A stretch of DNA of 64,000 nt from Collinsella aerofaciens ATCC 25986 (lineage in GTDB: Bacteria > Actinomycetota > Coriobacteriia > Coriobacteriales > Coriobacteriaceae): positions 124,001 through 188,000 of the forward strand of contig NZ_CP048433.1 of NCBI RefSeq assembly GCF_010509075.1, written 5' to 3'. The notes beneath the pieces were generated by a model. It was not told the origin of the DNA. It saw nothing but the letters and a program-made list of their open reading frames with translations, and made no database searches. Positions within the stretch are counted from its first letter, which is position 1. Each line of letters begins with the position of its first letter. This document shows positions 32,830-41,560 of this stretch, piece after piece. Made by a program: the position numbers and the translations under genes.

Positions 32830-33627
32830 CTAGTCCAGACGTTGGCCATCGGAGCGTACGCGCTCAGTGCCGCGGCCGCTGATCTGGCGGATAACCTCGC
32901 CGGCAATCATCTGGCCCATGATGGGCGGCATAAAGCTGGCGGTTCCCAGCTCGGTGCGCTCGTGGATGTTGGAAGGGTCGCGGGGCTGTGTCTTAACCGA
33001 TTCCTCGCAGCTAAACAGTACATGCAGGCTCTTGATTCCGCGCTTCTTGCATTCTTTGCGCATGATGCGGCTCATGGGGTCACGTACCGTATCGAAAATG
33101 TCGGCAAAGCGGAGGCACTCGGGATGGAGCTTGTTGGCCCCGCCCATGGAGCTAACCAAACGAATGTCGTGGTCCTGAGTATATTTGGCAATGGTGAGCT
33201 TGGCCGAGATGGTGTCGATGGCGTCGACGACGTAGTCGAGCTTGCCGTCCGTCTGCTCCAAAACGCTCACGAAGAAATCATCGATGTTGTCGCTCAGCAG
33301 GTATTCGGTGCGCTTGATGACGGTAGCGGTAGGGTTGATGTCGTGAATCATAGCCTCCATGACGTCGACTTTGCGCTTGCCGACGGTGCTGTGAAAGGCG
33401 ATGGCCTGGCGATTGATATTGCTGGGCGCGATGATGTCCTTATCCAGAATGACGAAATGACCGATGCCGCCGCGGGCGAGTGCCTCGCAGCAGTTGGAGC
33501 CCACGCCTCCGCAGCCGAGCACTAGCACCGTAGCATCGGCGAGCTTATCGAGTGCCTCGCGGCCCATGATAATCTCGAGCTTGGTGTCGCGTGTCTCGAT
33601 GGCGGCTGCGGCAGCGGTTTCGGTCAT
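32830..33627 (-). CDS. tcdA: tRNA threonylcarbamoyladenosine dehydratase (TcdA/CsdL, ThiF-E1 family)
   Basis: This ATP-dependent E1-like enzyme converts t6A to cyclic ct6A at tRNA position 37. The 265-residue protein has the nucleotide loop VLVLGCGGVGSNCCEALARGGIG, the acidic strand FVILDKDIIAPSNINRQ with Arg/Asn ATP contacts, and DYVVDAIDTISAKLTI. FSCEESVKTQ lies near the catalytic-loop region, and TASFMPPIMGQMIAGEVIRQI closes the domain as in TcdA. GGAGGA precedes ATG33627. Other ThiF/HesA members are less likely given the length and C terminus. Confidence 0.88.
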   Translation of the reverse strand: MTETAAAAAIETRDTKLEIIMGREALDKLADATVLVLGCGGVGSNCCEALARGGIGHFVILDKDIIAPSNINRQAIAFHSTVGKRKVDVMEAMIHDINPTATVIKRTEYLLSDNIDDFFVSVLEQTDGKLDYVVDAIDTISAKLTIAKYTQDHDIRLVSSMGGANKLHPECLRFADIFDTVRDPMSRIMRKECKKRGIKSLHVLFSCEESVKTQPRDPSNIHERTELGTASFMPPIMGQMIAGEVIRQISGRGTERVRSDGQRLD

Positions 33628-33734
33628 AAATATCCTCCGATGGGGAAGCAGGTCGTGTTTTAGCTATCGCCATTATAGGTAATCGCCCATAGGTTGCGAT
33701 GGCGTTTGCTTTGATGTGGTTTGAAGCATTGCGA

Positions 33735-33772
33735 TTAGATAGTTAGACAAACATCTAAATATTGAGTATAGT
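33735..33772 (+). promoter_or_regulatory. sdpRI promoter with inverted-repeat operator
   Basis: TTAGAC (33743-33748) and TATAGT (33767-33772) are 18 bp apart. TTAGAT (33735-33740) and ATCTAA (33753-33758) are inverted arms spanning the -35 and spacer, suited to repression by the ArsR-type product. Confidence 0.55.
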
Positions 33773-33806
33773 GTGCACGTCATGAGAGATGATGAGAGGA
33801 GGTCTT

Positions 33807-34085
33807 ATGCCGGGAGAGGGTTTTAAGGCGCTTGCCGATCCAACGCGACGGCGCATTTTGGAGTTGCTGCGCGAGGGCAATTGCACGGCGGGGGAGCTTG
33901 CCGAGCATTTCGATATCAGTAAGCCGTCGCTGAGCCATCACTTGGCGACGCTCAAAAACGCCGGGTTGGTGACCGACGAGCGCCATGGCCAAAACATCGT
34001 ATACAGCTTAAACACCACCGTCATGCAGGATTTAATTGGCTGGTTTATGGGCTTTACAAACACTGAAGGTGATAAGGATGAATAA
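33807..34085 (+). CDS. sdpR: ArsR-family repressor, SdpR-like
   Basis: This 92-residue winged-helix regulator has FKALADPTRRRILELLREGNCTAGELAEHF, recognition helix ISKPSLSHHLATLKNAGLV and the wing DERHGQNIVYSLNTT. No metal-binding Cys pair of classical ArsR proteins is present, as in SdpR autorepressors. GAGGAGG precedes ATG33807. It overlaps the SdpI-type gene by 8 nt, the same two-gene layout as Bacillus sdpRI, where SdpR represses the operon and is relieved by the membrane partner. Confidence 0.85.
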   Translation: MPGEGFKALADPTRRRILELLREGNCTAGELAEHFDISKPSLSHHLATLKNAGLVTDERHGQNIVYSLNTTVMQDLIGWFMGFTNTEGDKDE

Positions 34086-34782
34086 CGAAAACAAGGGCAT
34101 TCACCCCACGGGGGTATCGTCGCGCGTGTGGATTGCGCTGGTCGCTCTGTGCGTCGCCAATGTCGTAGCGCACCTCATGGTGATGCCGAGCTTGCCTGCG
34201 CAGATTCCCACGCACTGGGGCGCGAACGGCGCCGTCGACGGTTGGGGTCCTAGCTGGATGGCCTCCGCGCTCGGCGTGCTGCCTCTGGCGCTTCTCGCAA
34301 TGTTCCGCATGGTGCCGCGCATCGACCCCAAAGGTGAGGCATATCGAACCTCGGGCAAGTTCTACCAGGGCTTCGTAATCGCCTCCACCTTGTTCATGTG
34401 CGCCATAAGCTGGCTGGGAGAGCTTACGGTCTGGGGCGTGGTGCCGTCGGTCGGTTCGGTTAACGTGCTGATTTCCGGTGTTGTCGGTTTGCTATTCATC
34501 GGCGTAGGCAACTACTTGCCGCGTGTGAAGCAGAACTATACGCTCGGTATCAAGACACCTTGGGCGCTTGCCGATCCCGAGAACTGGCGCCGTACTCAGC
34601 GTTTTGGCGGCGCCTGCTTTATGGTGCTGGGTATTGGCCTGATTGTGATGGGCGTGGCAGGCAGCGTGCTTTCGAGTGAAGTCGTCGCCGCGGTGATTGC
34701 GGTTCTGGCGTTTGGTTCGGTTGGAGCCGTCTACGTCTACTCGTATCTGTTGTGGCGCAAATCGCAGCGAGCCGCTCGTTAA
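34078..34782 (+). CDS. sdpI: SdpI-family membrane protein (immunity/signal-transduction type)
   Basis: The 234-residue membrane protein contains the DUF1648 motif LPAQIPTHWGANGAVDGWGP after the first helix, further helices around 75-160, and the SdpI signature NYLPRVKQNYTLGIKTPWALADPENWRRTQRFGG. In Bacillus SdpI gives immunity to the SdpC toxin and sequesters SdpR at the membrane. No SdpABC toxin genes are visible here, so it may answer to a foreign or different signal. Its start lies inside the sdpR stop region, indicating coupling. Confidence 0.85.
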   Translation: MNNENKGIHPTGVSSRVWIALVALCVANVVAHLMVMPSLPAQIPTHWGANGAVDGWGPSWMASALGVLPLALLAMFRMVPRIDPKGEAYRTSGKFYQGFVIASTLFMCAISWLGELTVWGVVPSVGSVNVLISGVVGLLFIGVGNYLPRVKQNYTLGIKTPWALADPENWRRTQRFGGACFMVLGIGLIVMGVAGSVLSSEVVAAVIAVLAFGSVGAVYVYSYLLWRKSQRAAR

Positions 34783-34847
34783 GGTTGCGGAAAACTAGCG
34801 TACGCAGTTCATAGTATGCTCCGGGGGACTTTTCCCAGGTAGTATTA

Positions 34848-34875
34848 GGGGGTGTGGGCAACCATGCCCCTTTTT
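34848..34875 (+). terminator. Terminator after sdpI
   Basis: GGGGTGTG and CATGCCCC form an 8-bp stem (with wobble pairs), followed by TTTTT, 66 bp after the sdpI stop. The rest of the 184-bp gap before ettA has no clear feature. Confidence 0.6.
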
Positions 34876-34966
34876 CGTTACGTTTCAGAGCTGGTTTTCT
34901 CATTTCGTTTCCACTAAAGCGAAACAAGAATAGGGAAACAGCAGGTAGAAAGGATAAAACAGGCAA

Positions 34967-36646
34967 ATGGCGGAGTTCATCTACCAGATGTATCAGGCTC
35001 GCAAGGCCCATGGCGACAAGGTAATCCTTGACGACGTGACCCTGAGCTTCTACCCCGGTGCCAAGATCGGCGTCGTGGGCCCCAACGGTATGGGCAAGTC
35101 GACCCTGCTCAAGATCATGGCCGGCATCGAGGAGGTCTCCAACGGCGATGCCAGGCTCACCCCCGGCTACACCGTGGGTATCCTGCAGCAGGAGCCGCCG
35201 CTCGATGACGACAAGACCGTCATCGAGAACGTGCGCATGGCATTTGGCGACATGATCGCCAAGGTCGATCGCTTCAATAAGATCGGCGAGGAGATGTGCG
35301 ACCCGGATTGCGACATGGACGCCCTCATGGCCGAGATGGGCAAGCTCCAGGACGAGATCGACGCCGCCGACGGCTGGGATATCGATTCCAAGCTCGGCCA
35401 GGCCATGGACGCCCTGCAGCTGCCCGATTCTGACATGCCGGTTAATGTGCTTTCCGGCGGCGAGCGCCGTCGCGTGGCCCTGCGCAAGCTGCTGCTCGAG
35501 GCTCCCGACCTGCTGCTGCTCGACGAGCCCACGAACCACCTGGACGCCGAGTCGATCCTGTGGCTCGAGCATTTCCTGCACAACTACCAGGGCGCCGTTC
35601 TGGCTGTCACGCACGATCGCTACTTCCTGGATAACGTTGCCGAGTGGATCTGCGAGGTCGACCGCGGTCACCTCTATCCCTACAAGGGCAACTACTCCAC
35701 GTATCTGGAGACCAAGGCTGCGCGTATCGAGGCACAGGGCAACCGCGATGCCAAGCTCGCCAAGCGCATGGAGGCCGAGCTCGAGTGGGTACGCAGCTCG
35801 CCCAAGGCTCGCCAGGCCAAGAACAAGGCCCGTCTGGCTCGCTACGAGGAGATGGAGGCCGAGGCCCGCGCAAGCCAGAAGCTCGACTGGACCGACATTC
35901 GCATTCCTGTGGGCCCGCGTTTGGGCAACAAGGTGCTCGAGGCCCATCACCTGCACAAAGAGTTCGATGGCCGCGTGCTTATCGACGACCTTTCGTTCAC
36001 CCTGCCGCGCAACGGCATCGTGGGCGTCATCGGCCCCAACGGCGTCGGTAAGACCACGCTGTTCAAGACGATTGTGGGTCTGGAGCCGCTGACTTCGGGC
36101 GAGCTCGAGGTGGGCGAGACCGTCAAGATTTCTTACGTCGACCAGAACCGTTCCGGCATCGACCCCGATAAGAACCTGTGGGAGGTCGTCTCGGATGGCC
36201 TGGACCACATGATGGTCGGCGAGACTGAGGTTCCGAGCCGCGCTTATGTGGCGAGCTTTGGCTTTAAGGGCCAGGACCAGCAGAAGCGCGCTGGCGTACT
36301 ATCCGGTGGCGAGCGCAACCGTCTGAACTTGGCACTCACGCTCAAGCAGGGCGGCAACCTGCTGCTCCTCGACGAGCCCACGAACGACCTCGACGTCGAG
36401 ACGCTGTCCTCGCTCGAAGCGGCGCTGCTCGAGTTCCCGGGCTGCTCGGTGGTCATTAGCCACGACCGTATGTTCCTGGACCGCGTCGCCACGCACATTC
36501 TGGCGTGGGAGGGCACCGACGAGAATCCGGGCAACTGGTATTGGTTCGAGGGCAACTTCGAGGCCTATCAGGCCAACCGCATCGAGCGCCTGGGCGAGGA
36601 TGCAGCCCAGCCGCATCGTATTCACCGTAAGCTGACGCGCGACTAG
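34967..36646 (+). CDS. ettA: Energy-dependent translational throttle protein EttA (ABC-F)
   Basis: This is a soluble ABC-F ATPase that binds the ribosomal E site and gates elongation according to ATP level. The 559 residues hold two ABC domains: Walker A VGPNGMGKST and GPNGVGKTT, signatures LSGGERRRVALRKLLL and LSGGERNRLNLALTL, and Walker B motifs LLLLDEPTNHLD and LLLLDEPTNDLD. The linker between them carries the helical P-site tRNA interaction motif (KARQAKNKARLARYEEM). Length and linker match EttA rather than Uup or antibiotic-resistance ABC-F proteins. A structured 3' element follows directly. Confidence 0.92.
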   Translation: MAEFIYQMYQARKAHGDKVILDDVTLSFYPGAKIGVVGPNGMGKSTLLKIMAGIEEVSNGDARLTPGYTVGILQQEPPLDDDKTVIENVRMAFGDMIAKVDRFNKIGEEMCDPDCDMDALMAEMGKLQDEIDAADGWDIDSKLGQAMDALQLPDSDMPVNVLSGGERRRVALRKLLLEAPDLLLLDEPTNHLDAESILWLEHFLHNYQGAVLAVTHDRYFLDNVAEWICEVDRGHLYPYKGNYSTYLETKAARIEAQGNRDAKLAKRMEAELEWVRSSPKARQAKNKARLARYEEMEAEARASQKLDWTDIRIPVGPRLGNKVLEAHHLHKEFDGRVLIDDLSFTLPRNGIVGVIGPNGVGKTTLFKTIVGLEPLTSGELEVGETVKISYVDQNRSGIDPDKNLWEVVSDGLDHMMVGETEVPSRAYVASFGFKGQDQQKRAGVLSGGERNRLNLALTLKQGGNLLLLDEPTNDLDVETLSSLEAALLEFPGCSVVISHDRMFLDRVATHILAWEGTDENPGNWYWFEGNFEAYQANRIERLGEDAAQPHRIHRKLTRD

Positions 36647-36649
36647 ATC

Positions 36650-36676
36650 GTTACGCGGTTTTCCAAACCGCGTAAC
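36650..36676 (+). repeat. 3'-end hairpin after ettA
   Basis: GTTACGCGGTTT and AAACCGCGTAAC form a perfect 12-bp stem with loop TCC, starting 4 bp after the ettA stop. A very similar hairpin follows dapH at 46491-46518. Confidence 0.75.
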
Positions 36677-36690
36677 TGCTCGACGCTGCG

Positions 36691-36788
36691 CGGGTCGCAA
36701 GCACCCCATCTTGCCGTTCAAGCCGTCGCTCGCGTACCGAAGTACGCGTCGCTCCTCTTTCACGGCAACCTGGGGCACTTGCGGCCCG
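36691..36788 (+). repeat. Structured 3'-end element, copy A
   Basis: Outer arms CGGGTCGCAAGCACCCCA and TGGGGCACTTGCGGCCCG, middle stem TTGCCGT/ACGGCAA, inner hairpin CGCGTAC-CGAA-GTACGCG. Conserved unpaired segments are TTCAAGCCGTCG and GCTCCTCTTTC. It matches copy B at 62549 (reverse orientation) almost throughout and copy C at 46380 in the conserved segments. Confidence 0.75.
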
Positions 36789-36860
36789 CTCGCTGTTGGT
36801 TACGCAACATCAACAAATAAAAACGGCTCAAATCCTGATTTGGATTTGAGCCGTTTGTCG

Positions 36861-38156
36861 TTACTGCTCGGGTTCTTCGACTTTATCGATGGTCCAGGCG
36901 GCTCCGAGACCGCCGGTGGTGTTGCGGCGGATGCGCACGGTGACTTCGTGGCGCTCGCCGGCTTGCGTGTAGCGCAGAGGGAAGCTTGCGCGGTTTCGCG
37001 CGGCCTCGATGGTACCGCGCTCGCGGGCGATCCAGTAGTACTCGCCGACGATGCCGAGCGTGTCGGCGCCGTAGGGGAGATAGGTTGACAGCTGGTGCAG
37101 AAGCGGGCCGGGGCAGAAGACCTCGGTTGCGAAATCGACGGGGAAGTCCTCGGGGATGGCGGGCGCTACGGGTGCGGGGGCCGGTACCATCGTCGGTGCG
37201 AAGGCCTGCTCATTGACGGGCGTCACCTCGATGACGGGCGCGGGTTCGGCGCCGAGTACTGATTCGGTGTCCGCTTTCGGCATCACCGCGGAATCTGCGG
37301 GTTCGACGATGGCAGGTGCGTCTGCGGTCGCGGTGTCGAACTCGACTTGCGGAGCGCTCTGATTCTCGACGCTCGACTTTGCCTCGATGGGCGTGGATGC
37401 CATGGTGGTGATGCCGGCGTTTGCGTTCTCGGGGTCATAGACGACCGTGAGCGAGATGGCGGGCTGCGGTGCCTCGGGCTCCGGCGCCGACTCGGTAGCG
37501 CCTTGATCGGCGGGCTCGTCGGACTGATCGTCCTCGGTCTTGTCACCAAAGACATCGCTGTTTTGGAATGCAGACGTCTCGGGCCGGTCAGCGGCTTCTT
37601 CGGTTGTCGACTTGGGAGCTTCGTTGAGCTCCGCAGTGGTTTCCTGCTCAGATATGACTTCGGGATCGGTCGTGGCGGTGGTTTCGGCTTCCGCTGTTAC
37701 CTCAATAGCGGCTTCGATCTCTGCCTCGGGCTCGGGTTCCGGCACGGCTTCAACCATGACTTCGGGCTCGGGACGCTTAACGTGCTTGGGACGCACGGCC
37801 TTGAGGTCCTTCTCACCGCGCTTTTTCTTTTTGTAGGACTGCTTGGCGCCCTTGGCAGCCTTGGGCTTGTCCTCGCCCTTGGCAAGGGCGGCATCCCAGG
37901 CCTCGTTGGCGATGACGGTGGCATACAGGCGACCGCCCTTAAAGACGGTCAGCTTAATGCAGTCGTCGAGCTCCTCGAGCAGCTCACGCGTGGACTCAAA
38001 GCCCAGGTCATAAGCGGTCATGTCGCCGGCGGCGAGCGCCTCCTCGACCTGTGTCATAAACGTTTGCTTGCCGCACCCAATCGCGTCGCGCAGCAGGCGA
38101 TACAGATAGATGTGGTTGCCCAGCGAAAGCGTGGGCCTAACTATTGTCTTGCTCAT
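36861..38156 (-). CDS. Hypothetical protein with helical N-terminal domain and acidic linker
   Basis: The 431-residue protein is not assigned to a family. Residues about 1-105 form a compact predicted domain (NHIYLYRLLRDAIGCG, then LGFESTRELLEELDDCIKLTVFKGGRLYATV) that recalls an OST-HTH/LOTUS-like RNA-binding module. A basic patch (QSYKKKKRGEKDLKAVRPKHVKR) is followed by about 200 residues of Glu/Pro/Ala/Thr-rich disorder and a C-terminal beta domain with LPYGADTLGIVGEYYWIARERGTIE. No signal peptide. GAGGAG precedes ATG38156. RNA binding is inference. Confidence 0.65.
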   Translation of the reverse strand: MSKTIVRPTLSLGNHIYLYRLLRDAIGCGKQTFMTQVEEALAAGDMTAYDLGFESTRELLEELDDCIKLTVFKGGRLYATVIANEAWDAALAKGEDKPKAAKGAKQSYKKKKRGEKDLKAVRPKHVKRPEPEVMVEAVPEPEPEAEIEAAIEVTAEAETTATTDPEVISEQETTAELNEAPKSTTEEAADRPETSAFQNSDVFGDKTEDDQSDEPADQGATESAPEPEAPQPAISLTVVYDPENANAGITTMASTPIEAKSSVENQSAPQVEFDTATADAPAIVEPADSAVMPKADTESVLGAEPAPVIEVTPVNEQAFAPTMVPAPAPVAPAIPEDFPVDFATEVFCPGPLLHQLSTYLPYGADTLGIVGEYYWIARERGTIEAARNRASFPLRYTQAGERHEVTVRIRRNTTGGLGAAWTIDKVEEPEQ

Positions 38157-38296
38157 GGCAAATCTCCTCTTTACACATGTAAAGCATCTTACCATCGCAT
38201 AGCGTTCGCCATGGCGGCGCCCAAGGCAAACGGGCGCGAACCGCTTTCGATTCGCGCCCGTTGTACAGGTCGGTTATCTATGAGAGGCAAATGTAC

Positions 38297-39259
38297 TTAG
38301 TTGCCCGATGCCGTGCCTTGGCTCGAGTTGTCAGATGCCGTGCCGGACGCGGTTCCACTCGAGCTGTTCGAGCCGTTGGTGTTGTTGCTGTCTGCTGTGC
38401 CCGTTCCCGAAGTGGTGTCGCTCGTCTGGCCGCCCGTGCTCGGCTGCGAACCGCCAGTCGTTTGGCTTGAGTCGGTCGTGCCGGACGGCGTGCTACTGCT
38501 GGCCGTAGAGGAATCGGTGCCCTGCGATTGGTTTTGGGTGTTCGAGGACGAATTGGCAGAGGTAGAACTGTCTTGCGTATCGTCCGTCTGCGCCTGCTGA
38601 TCTTGCGACTGGGTGTTGCCATTTGCATCGCTCTCGGTCGTGCGCGACGACAGGATTGGCTCGGGACGCTCGCCCAGACCCTCACCGGCAGTGGTGATAA
38701 GGATGGCGCCGGCGCAGGCGATGACCGCGACGATGGCGATGGCGATCGAGAAGACGATGACCTTCTTTTGTGTCTGGCTGCGCTCTGCCGCCGCCTTGGC
38801 GCGCAGACTGTTGGGGGCGACGCGCGCCGTGGTCGCGCGTCCCGCAACCTGGCGCATCTCCTGCGTAGTCGCGGCGCCGCCCAGGTGCTCCTCGGCATTA
38901 AGCTCAACGGGCTCATAGGCGCCGGCGGGGTAGTCGACGTCGGCGTGCGTACCTTTGAGGGCTTTGGCGCTGGCAGAGATAAAGTGGCGGTAGACCTGCG
39001 AGGACACAACGGTGATGACCGAGCTCACGGCGGCGCCAATTACTGAACCAGCGATGCCGATCTTTGAAGCAAGCGCCACGCTCGTGGCGGCAGCTGCGGC
39101 GCCGGCGATGATCTGGGGAATGGAAATGTCGTCGAACAGGCCCTTTTTGGGCGCGATGGCCATGGTCTGTCCAATGGAATGGTTCTCGTGTACGCCGTTG
39201 TTGAGCGATGCCGGCGTCATGACGCGCGTGCGCGGCGCGTCGGTGTACTTGGTTGTCAT
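38297..39259 (-). CDS. Hypothetical membrane protein with Ser/Thr-rich extracellular tail
   Basis: The 320-residue product is unrecognised. A hydrophobic Ala-rich stretch (about 40-75: IIAGAAAAATSVALASKIGIAGSVIGAAV) and a clear transmembrane helix VIVFSIAIAIVAVIACAGAI (about 175-195) are followed by a long low-complexity Ser/Thr/Gly/Gln/Asn tail to the C terminus, probably outside the cell and perhaps glycosylated. GGGAGG precedes ATG39259. Its role is unknown. It is transcribed separately from the upstream nadE gene, which diverges from it. Confidence 0.6.
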   Translation of the reverse strand: MTTKYTDAPRTRVMTPASLNNGVHENHSIGQTMAIAPKKGLFDDISIPQIIAGAAAAATSVALASKIGIAGSVIGAAVSSVITVVSSQVYRHFISASAKALKGTHADVDYPAGAYEPVELNAEEHLGGAATTQEMRQVAGRATTARVAPNSLRAKAAAERSQTQKKVIVFSIAIAIVAVIACAGAILITTAGEGLGERPEPILSSRTTESDANGNTQSQDQQAQTDDTQDSSTSANSSSNTQNQSQGTDSSTASSSTPSGTTDSSQTTGGSQPSTGGQTSDTTSGTGTADSNNTNGSNSSSGTASGTASDNSSQGTASGN

Positions 39260-39462
39260 ACGGGGTCCTCCCGGTGTAAATCTGCTTCGTTTCGTGTAGC
39301 CATCAGGGTACCCACCAGATGTGAATCGTACGTGACATTTAACAGATACCATCAACTCATCAATTGCTCACCAAGTTGGTGGGATGCGGTTCCACCCGGC
39401 GGTTGAACTACAATAGGACTTGCTAATTGTTGTGAATGGCGTCTACGCACGGGAGCATTCTT

Positions 39463-41442
39463 ATGAATCTTCACCTTTCTCAGTCTGATGGCTTTTTGCG
39501 TGTGGCGGCGGCCTCGCCGCGGATTCGCGTGGCCGATGTCGAGGGCAATGCCGAGGTTGCGCTGGCGGCTGTTCGCGAGGCTACCGAGCGCGGCGTTCGC
39601 GCGCTGGTGCTGCCCGAGCTTAACCTGACCGGCTATACCGCGGCTGATCTGTTCCATAACCGCACACTGCTGCATGCCTGCGAGGCGGCACTTGTGCACA
39701 TTCTCGATGAAACCCGCGATCTGCCGATTGTCTTTACCATCGGTCTTCCCGTTGCAGTTGCCGAGAATATCTACAACTGCGCTGCCGTGTGCTGCGCGGG
39801 CGAGCTTTTGGGTCTTACGGCCAAGAAGTATCTGCCCAACTATGGCGAGTTCTATGAGCGTCGCTGGTTTGCTCCGTCGCCTGCGGATCCCGTGTGGGTT
39901 GAATTTGCCGGTCAGGGTCCGGTTCCGCTGGGTTCGGGGCTTGTCTACCGCTGCTGTGATGAGGGTGCCGAGGATATGGTGCTGGGCGTTGAGGTCTGCG
40001 AGGACCTGTGGGTGCCGGCGCCCCCTTCGACCGAGATGGCGCTTGCCGGTGCGACGGTGATCCTCAATCCGTCGGCTTCGGACGAGATTATCGGTAAGGC
40101 GGATTACCGCCGCAGCCTCATCTCTAACCAGAGCGCACGCCTGTACTGCGCCTATGCCTACGCGGACGCGAGCGAGGGCGAGTCCACGACCGACATGGTC
40201 TTTGCGGGCGAGAACCTTATCTACGAAAATGGCTCCAAGCTCGCCGCCACCAAACTGCTTACCTGCGATATGGCCATCGCCGACGTTGACCTTGACCGCC
40301 TGGTTGCCGAGCGCCGTCGCTCGACGACGTGGGCGCGCACCGACGATGCGCCGGAGGCCACGACCGTTGAGTTTTCGTTTGAGGGCGTGCTGGCCGAAGA
40401 ACCTGTCTTGCGCGATGCCTGCGATATCGACCGCGTTTTCCCGCGCGCGCCCTTTGTGCCGGCCGACCACGGCGACCTGGCCGAGCGCTGCGAGACCATC
40501 CTCGACCTGCAGACTGCGGGCCTCAAGACCCGCCTCGCCCATACGGGTACCAAGGCTGCGGTCATCGGCCTTTCGGGCGGCTTGGACTCCACGCTAGCGC
40601 TGCTTGTGACCGTGCGTGCCTTCGATGCGCTGGGGCTGCCGCGCACGGGTATCACGGCGGTCTCCATGCCAGGTTTTGGCACGACGCACCGCACTAAGTC
40701 CAATGCCGAGTCGCTCGCTCGTGACTTGGGTGTGAGCTTCCGCGAGGTCTCAATCCATGCTGCCGTGGAACAGCACTTTAAGGATATCGAGCATGATCCG
40801 GCCGTGCAGGACGTGACCTACGAGAACAGCCAGGCCCGCGAGCGTACGCAGATCCTGATGGATCTGGCCAACCAGGCTGGCGGTTTTGTCATTGGCACGG
40901 GCGACCTGTCGGAGCTGGCGCTCGGCTGGGCTACCTATAACGGCGACCACATGAGCATGTACGCCGTCAACGCGAGCGTGCCCAAGACGCTTGTGCGCCA
41001 TCTGGTGCGCTATGCCGCCGATGTCTTTGGCGGGCGTATTGCCGAGGTCTTGCTCGATATCCTCGATACGCCGGTGTCCCCCGAGCTTCTGCCGCCCACG
41101 GGCGACGGCGAGATTGCGCAGAGGACCGAGGATTTGGTGGGCCCGTACGAGCTGCACGACTACTTCCTCTACTACCTGCTACGTTTTGGCTTTGAGCCGG
41201 GCAAGATCTACCACATGGCGCTCAAGAGCTTTGAGGGCGTCTACGATGTCAAGACCGTCCACACGTGGCTACGTACGTTCTACCGCCGCTTCTTTGCCCA
41301 GCAGTTTAAGCGCAGCTGCCTGCCCGATGGTCCCAAGGTGGGATCGGTGACGCTCAGCCCGCGCGGCGATTGGCGTATGCCGAGTGACGCTAGCTCGTGT
41401 CTGTGGCTTGCGCAGATCGACGCGCTCAATCCAGTTGACTAA
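39463..41442 (+). CDS. nadE: Glutamine-dependent NAD+ synthetase
   Basis: The last step of NAD synthesis amidates nicotinate adenine dinucleotide using glutamine. The 659-residue fusion has an N-terminal nitrilase-type glutaminase domain: Glu in LVLPELNLTGYTAADLF, Lys in GLTAKKYLPNYGEFYE, and the nucleophile Cys in VLGVEVCEDLWVP. The C-terminal synthetase domain has P-loop IGLSGGLDSTLALL and GTGDLSELALGWATYNGDHMSMY. ATG39463 follows GGGAG. A TACAAT -10-like site (39409-39414) and a CACCAA-G-TTGGTG palindrome (39369-39381) lie upstream and may be its control region. Confidence 0.95.
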   Translation: MNLHLSQSDGFLRVAAASPRIRVADVEGNAEVALAAVREATERGVRALVLPELNLTGYTAADLFHNRTLLHACEAALVHILDETRDLPIVFTIGLPVAVAENIYNCAAVCCAGELLGLTAKKYLPNYGEFYERRWFAPSPADPVWVEFAGQGPVPLGSGLVYRCCDEGAEDMVLGVEVCEDLWVPAPPSTEMALAGATVILNPSASDEIIGKADYRRSLISNQSARLYCAYAYADASEGESTTDMVFAGENLIYENGSKLAATKLLTCDMAIADVDLDRLVAERRRSTTWARTDDAPEATTVEFSFEGVLAEEPVLRDACDIDRVFPRAPFVPADHGDLAERCETILDLQTAGLKTRLAHTGTKAAVIGLSGGLDSTLALLVTVRAFDALGLPRTGITAVSMPGFGTTHRTKSNAESLARDLGVSFREVSIHAAVEQHFKDIEHDPAVQDVTYENSQARERTQILMDLANQAGGFVIGTGDLSELALGWATYNGDHMSMYAVNASVPKTLVRHLVRYAADVFGGRIAEVLLDILDTPVSPELLPPTGDGEIAQRTEDLVGPYELHDYFLYYLLRFGFEPGKIYHMALKSFEGVYDVKTVHTWLRTFYRRFFAQQFKRSCLPDGPKVGSVTLSPRGDWRMPSDASSCLWLAQIDALNPVD

Positions 41443-41510
41443 GGTTGGCTAAATTGAACCAATACGGGGGTTGCAAGCGTTACACTTTTGCAATCTGATG
41501 GCCCGTATCG

Positions 41511-41542
41511 CGCGGCGCTCTTGTCGGAGCGCCGCGTTTTTT
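41511..41542 (+). terminator. nadE terminator
   Basis: CGCGGCGCTC (41511-41520) and GAGCGCCGCG (41527-41536) form a 10-bp GC stem followed by TTTTTT. Confidence 0.9.
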
Positions 41543-41560
41543 ATATCGAAAGGTGGCACC

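Noticed and set aside
34619-36208. Long minus-strand open frame across ettA
   Set aside because: Antisense to clear ABC-F motifs; composition bias only.
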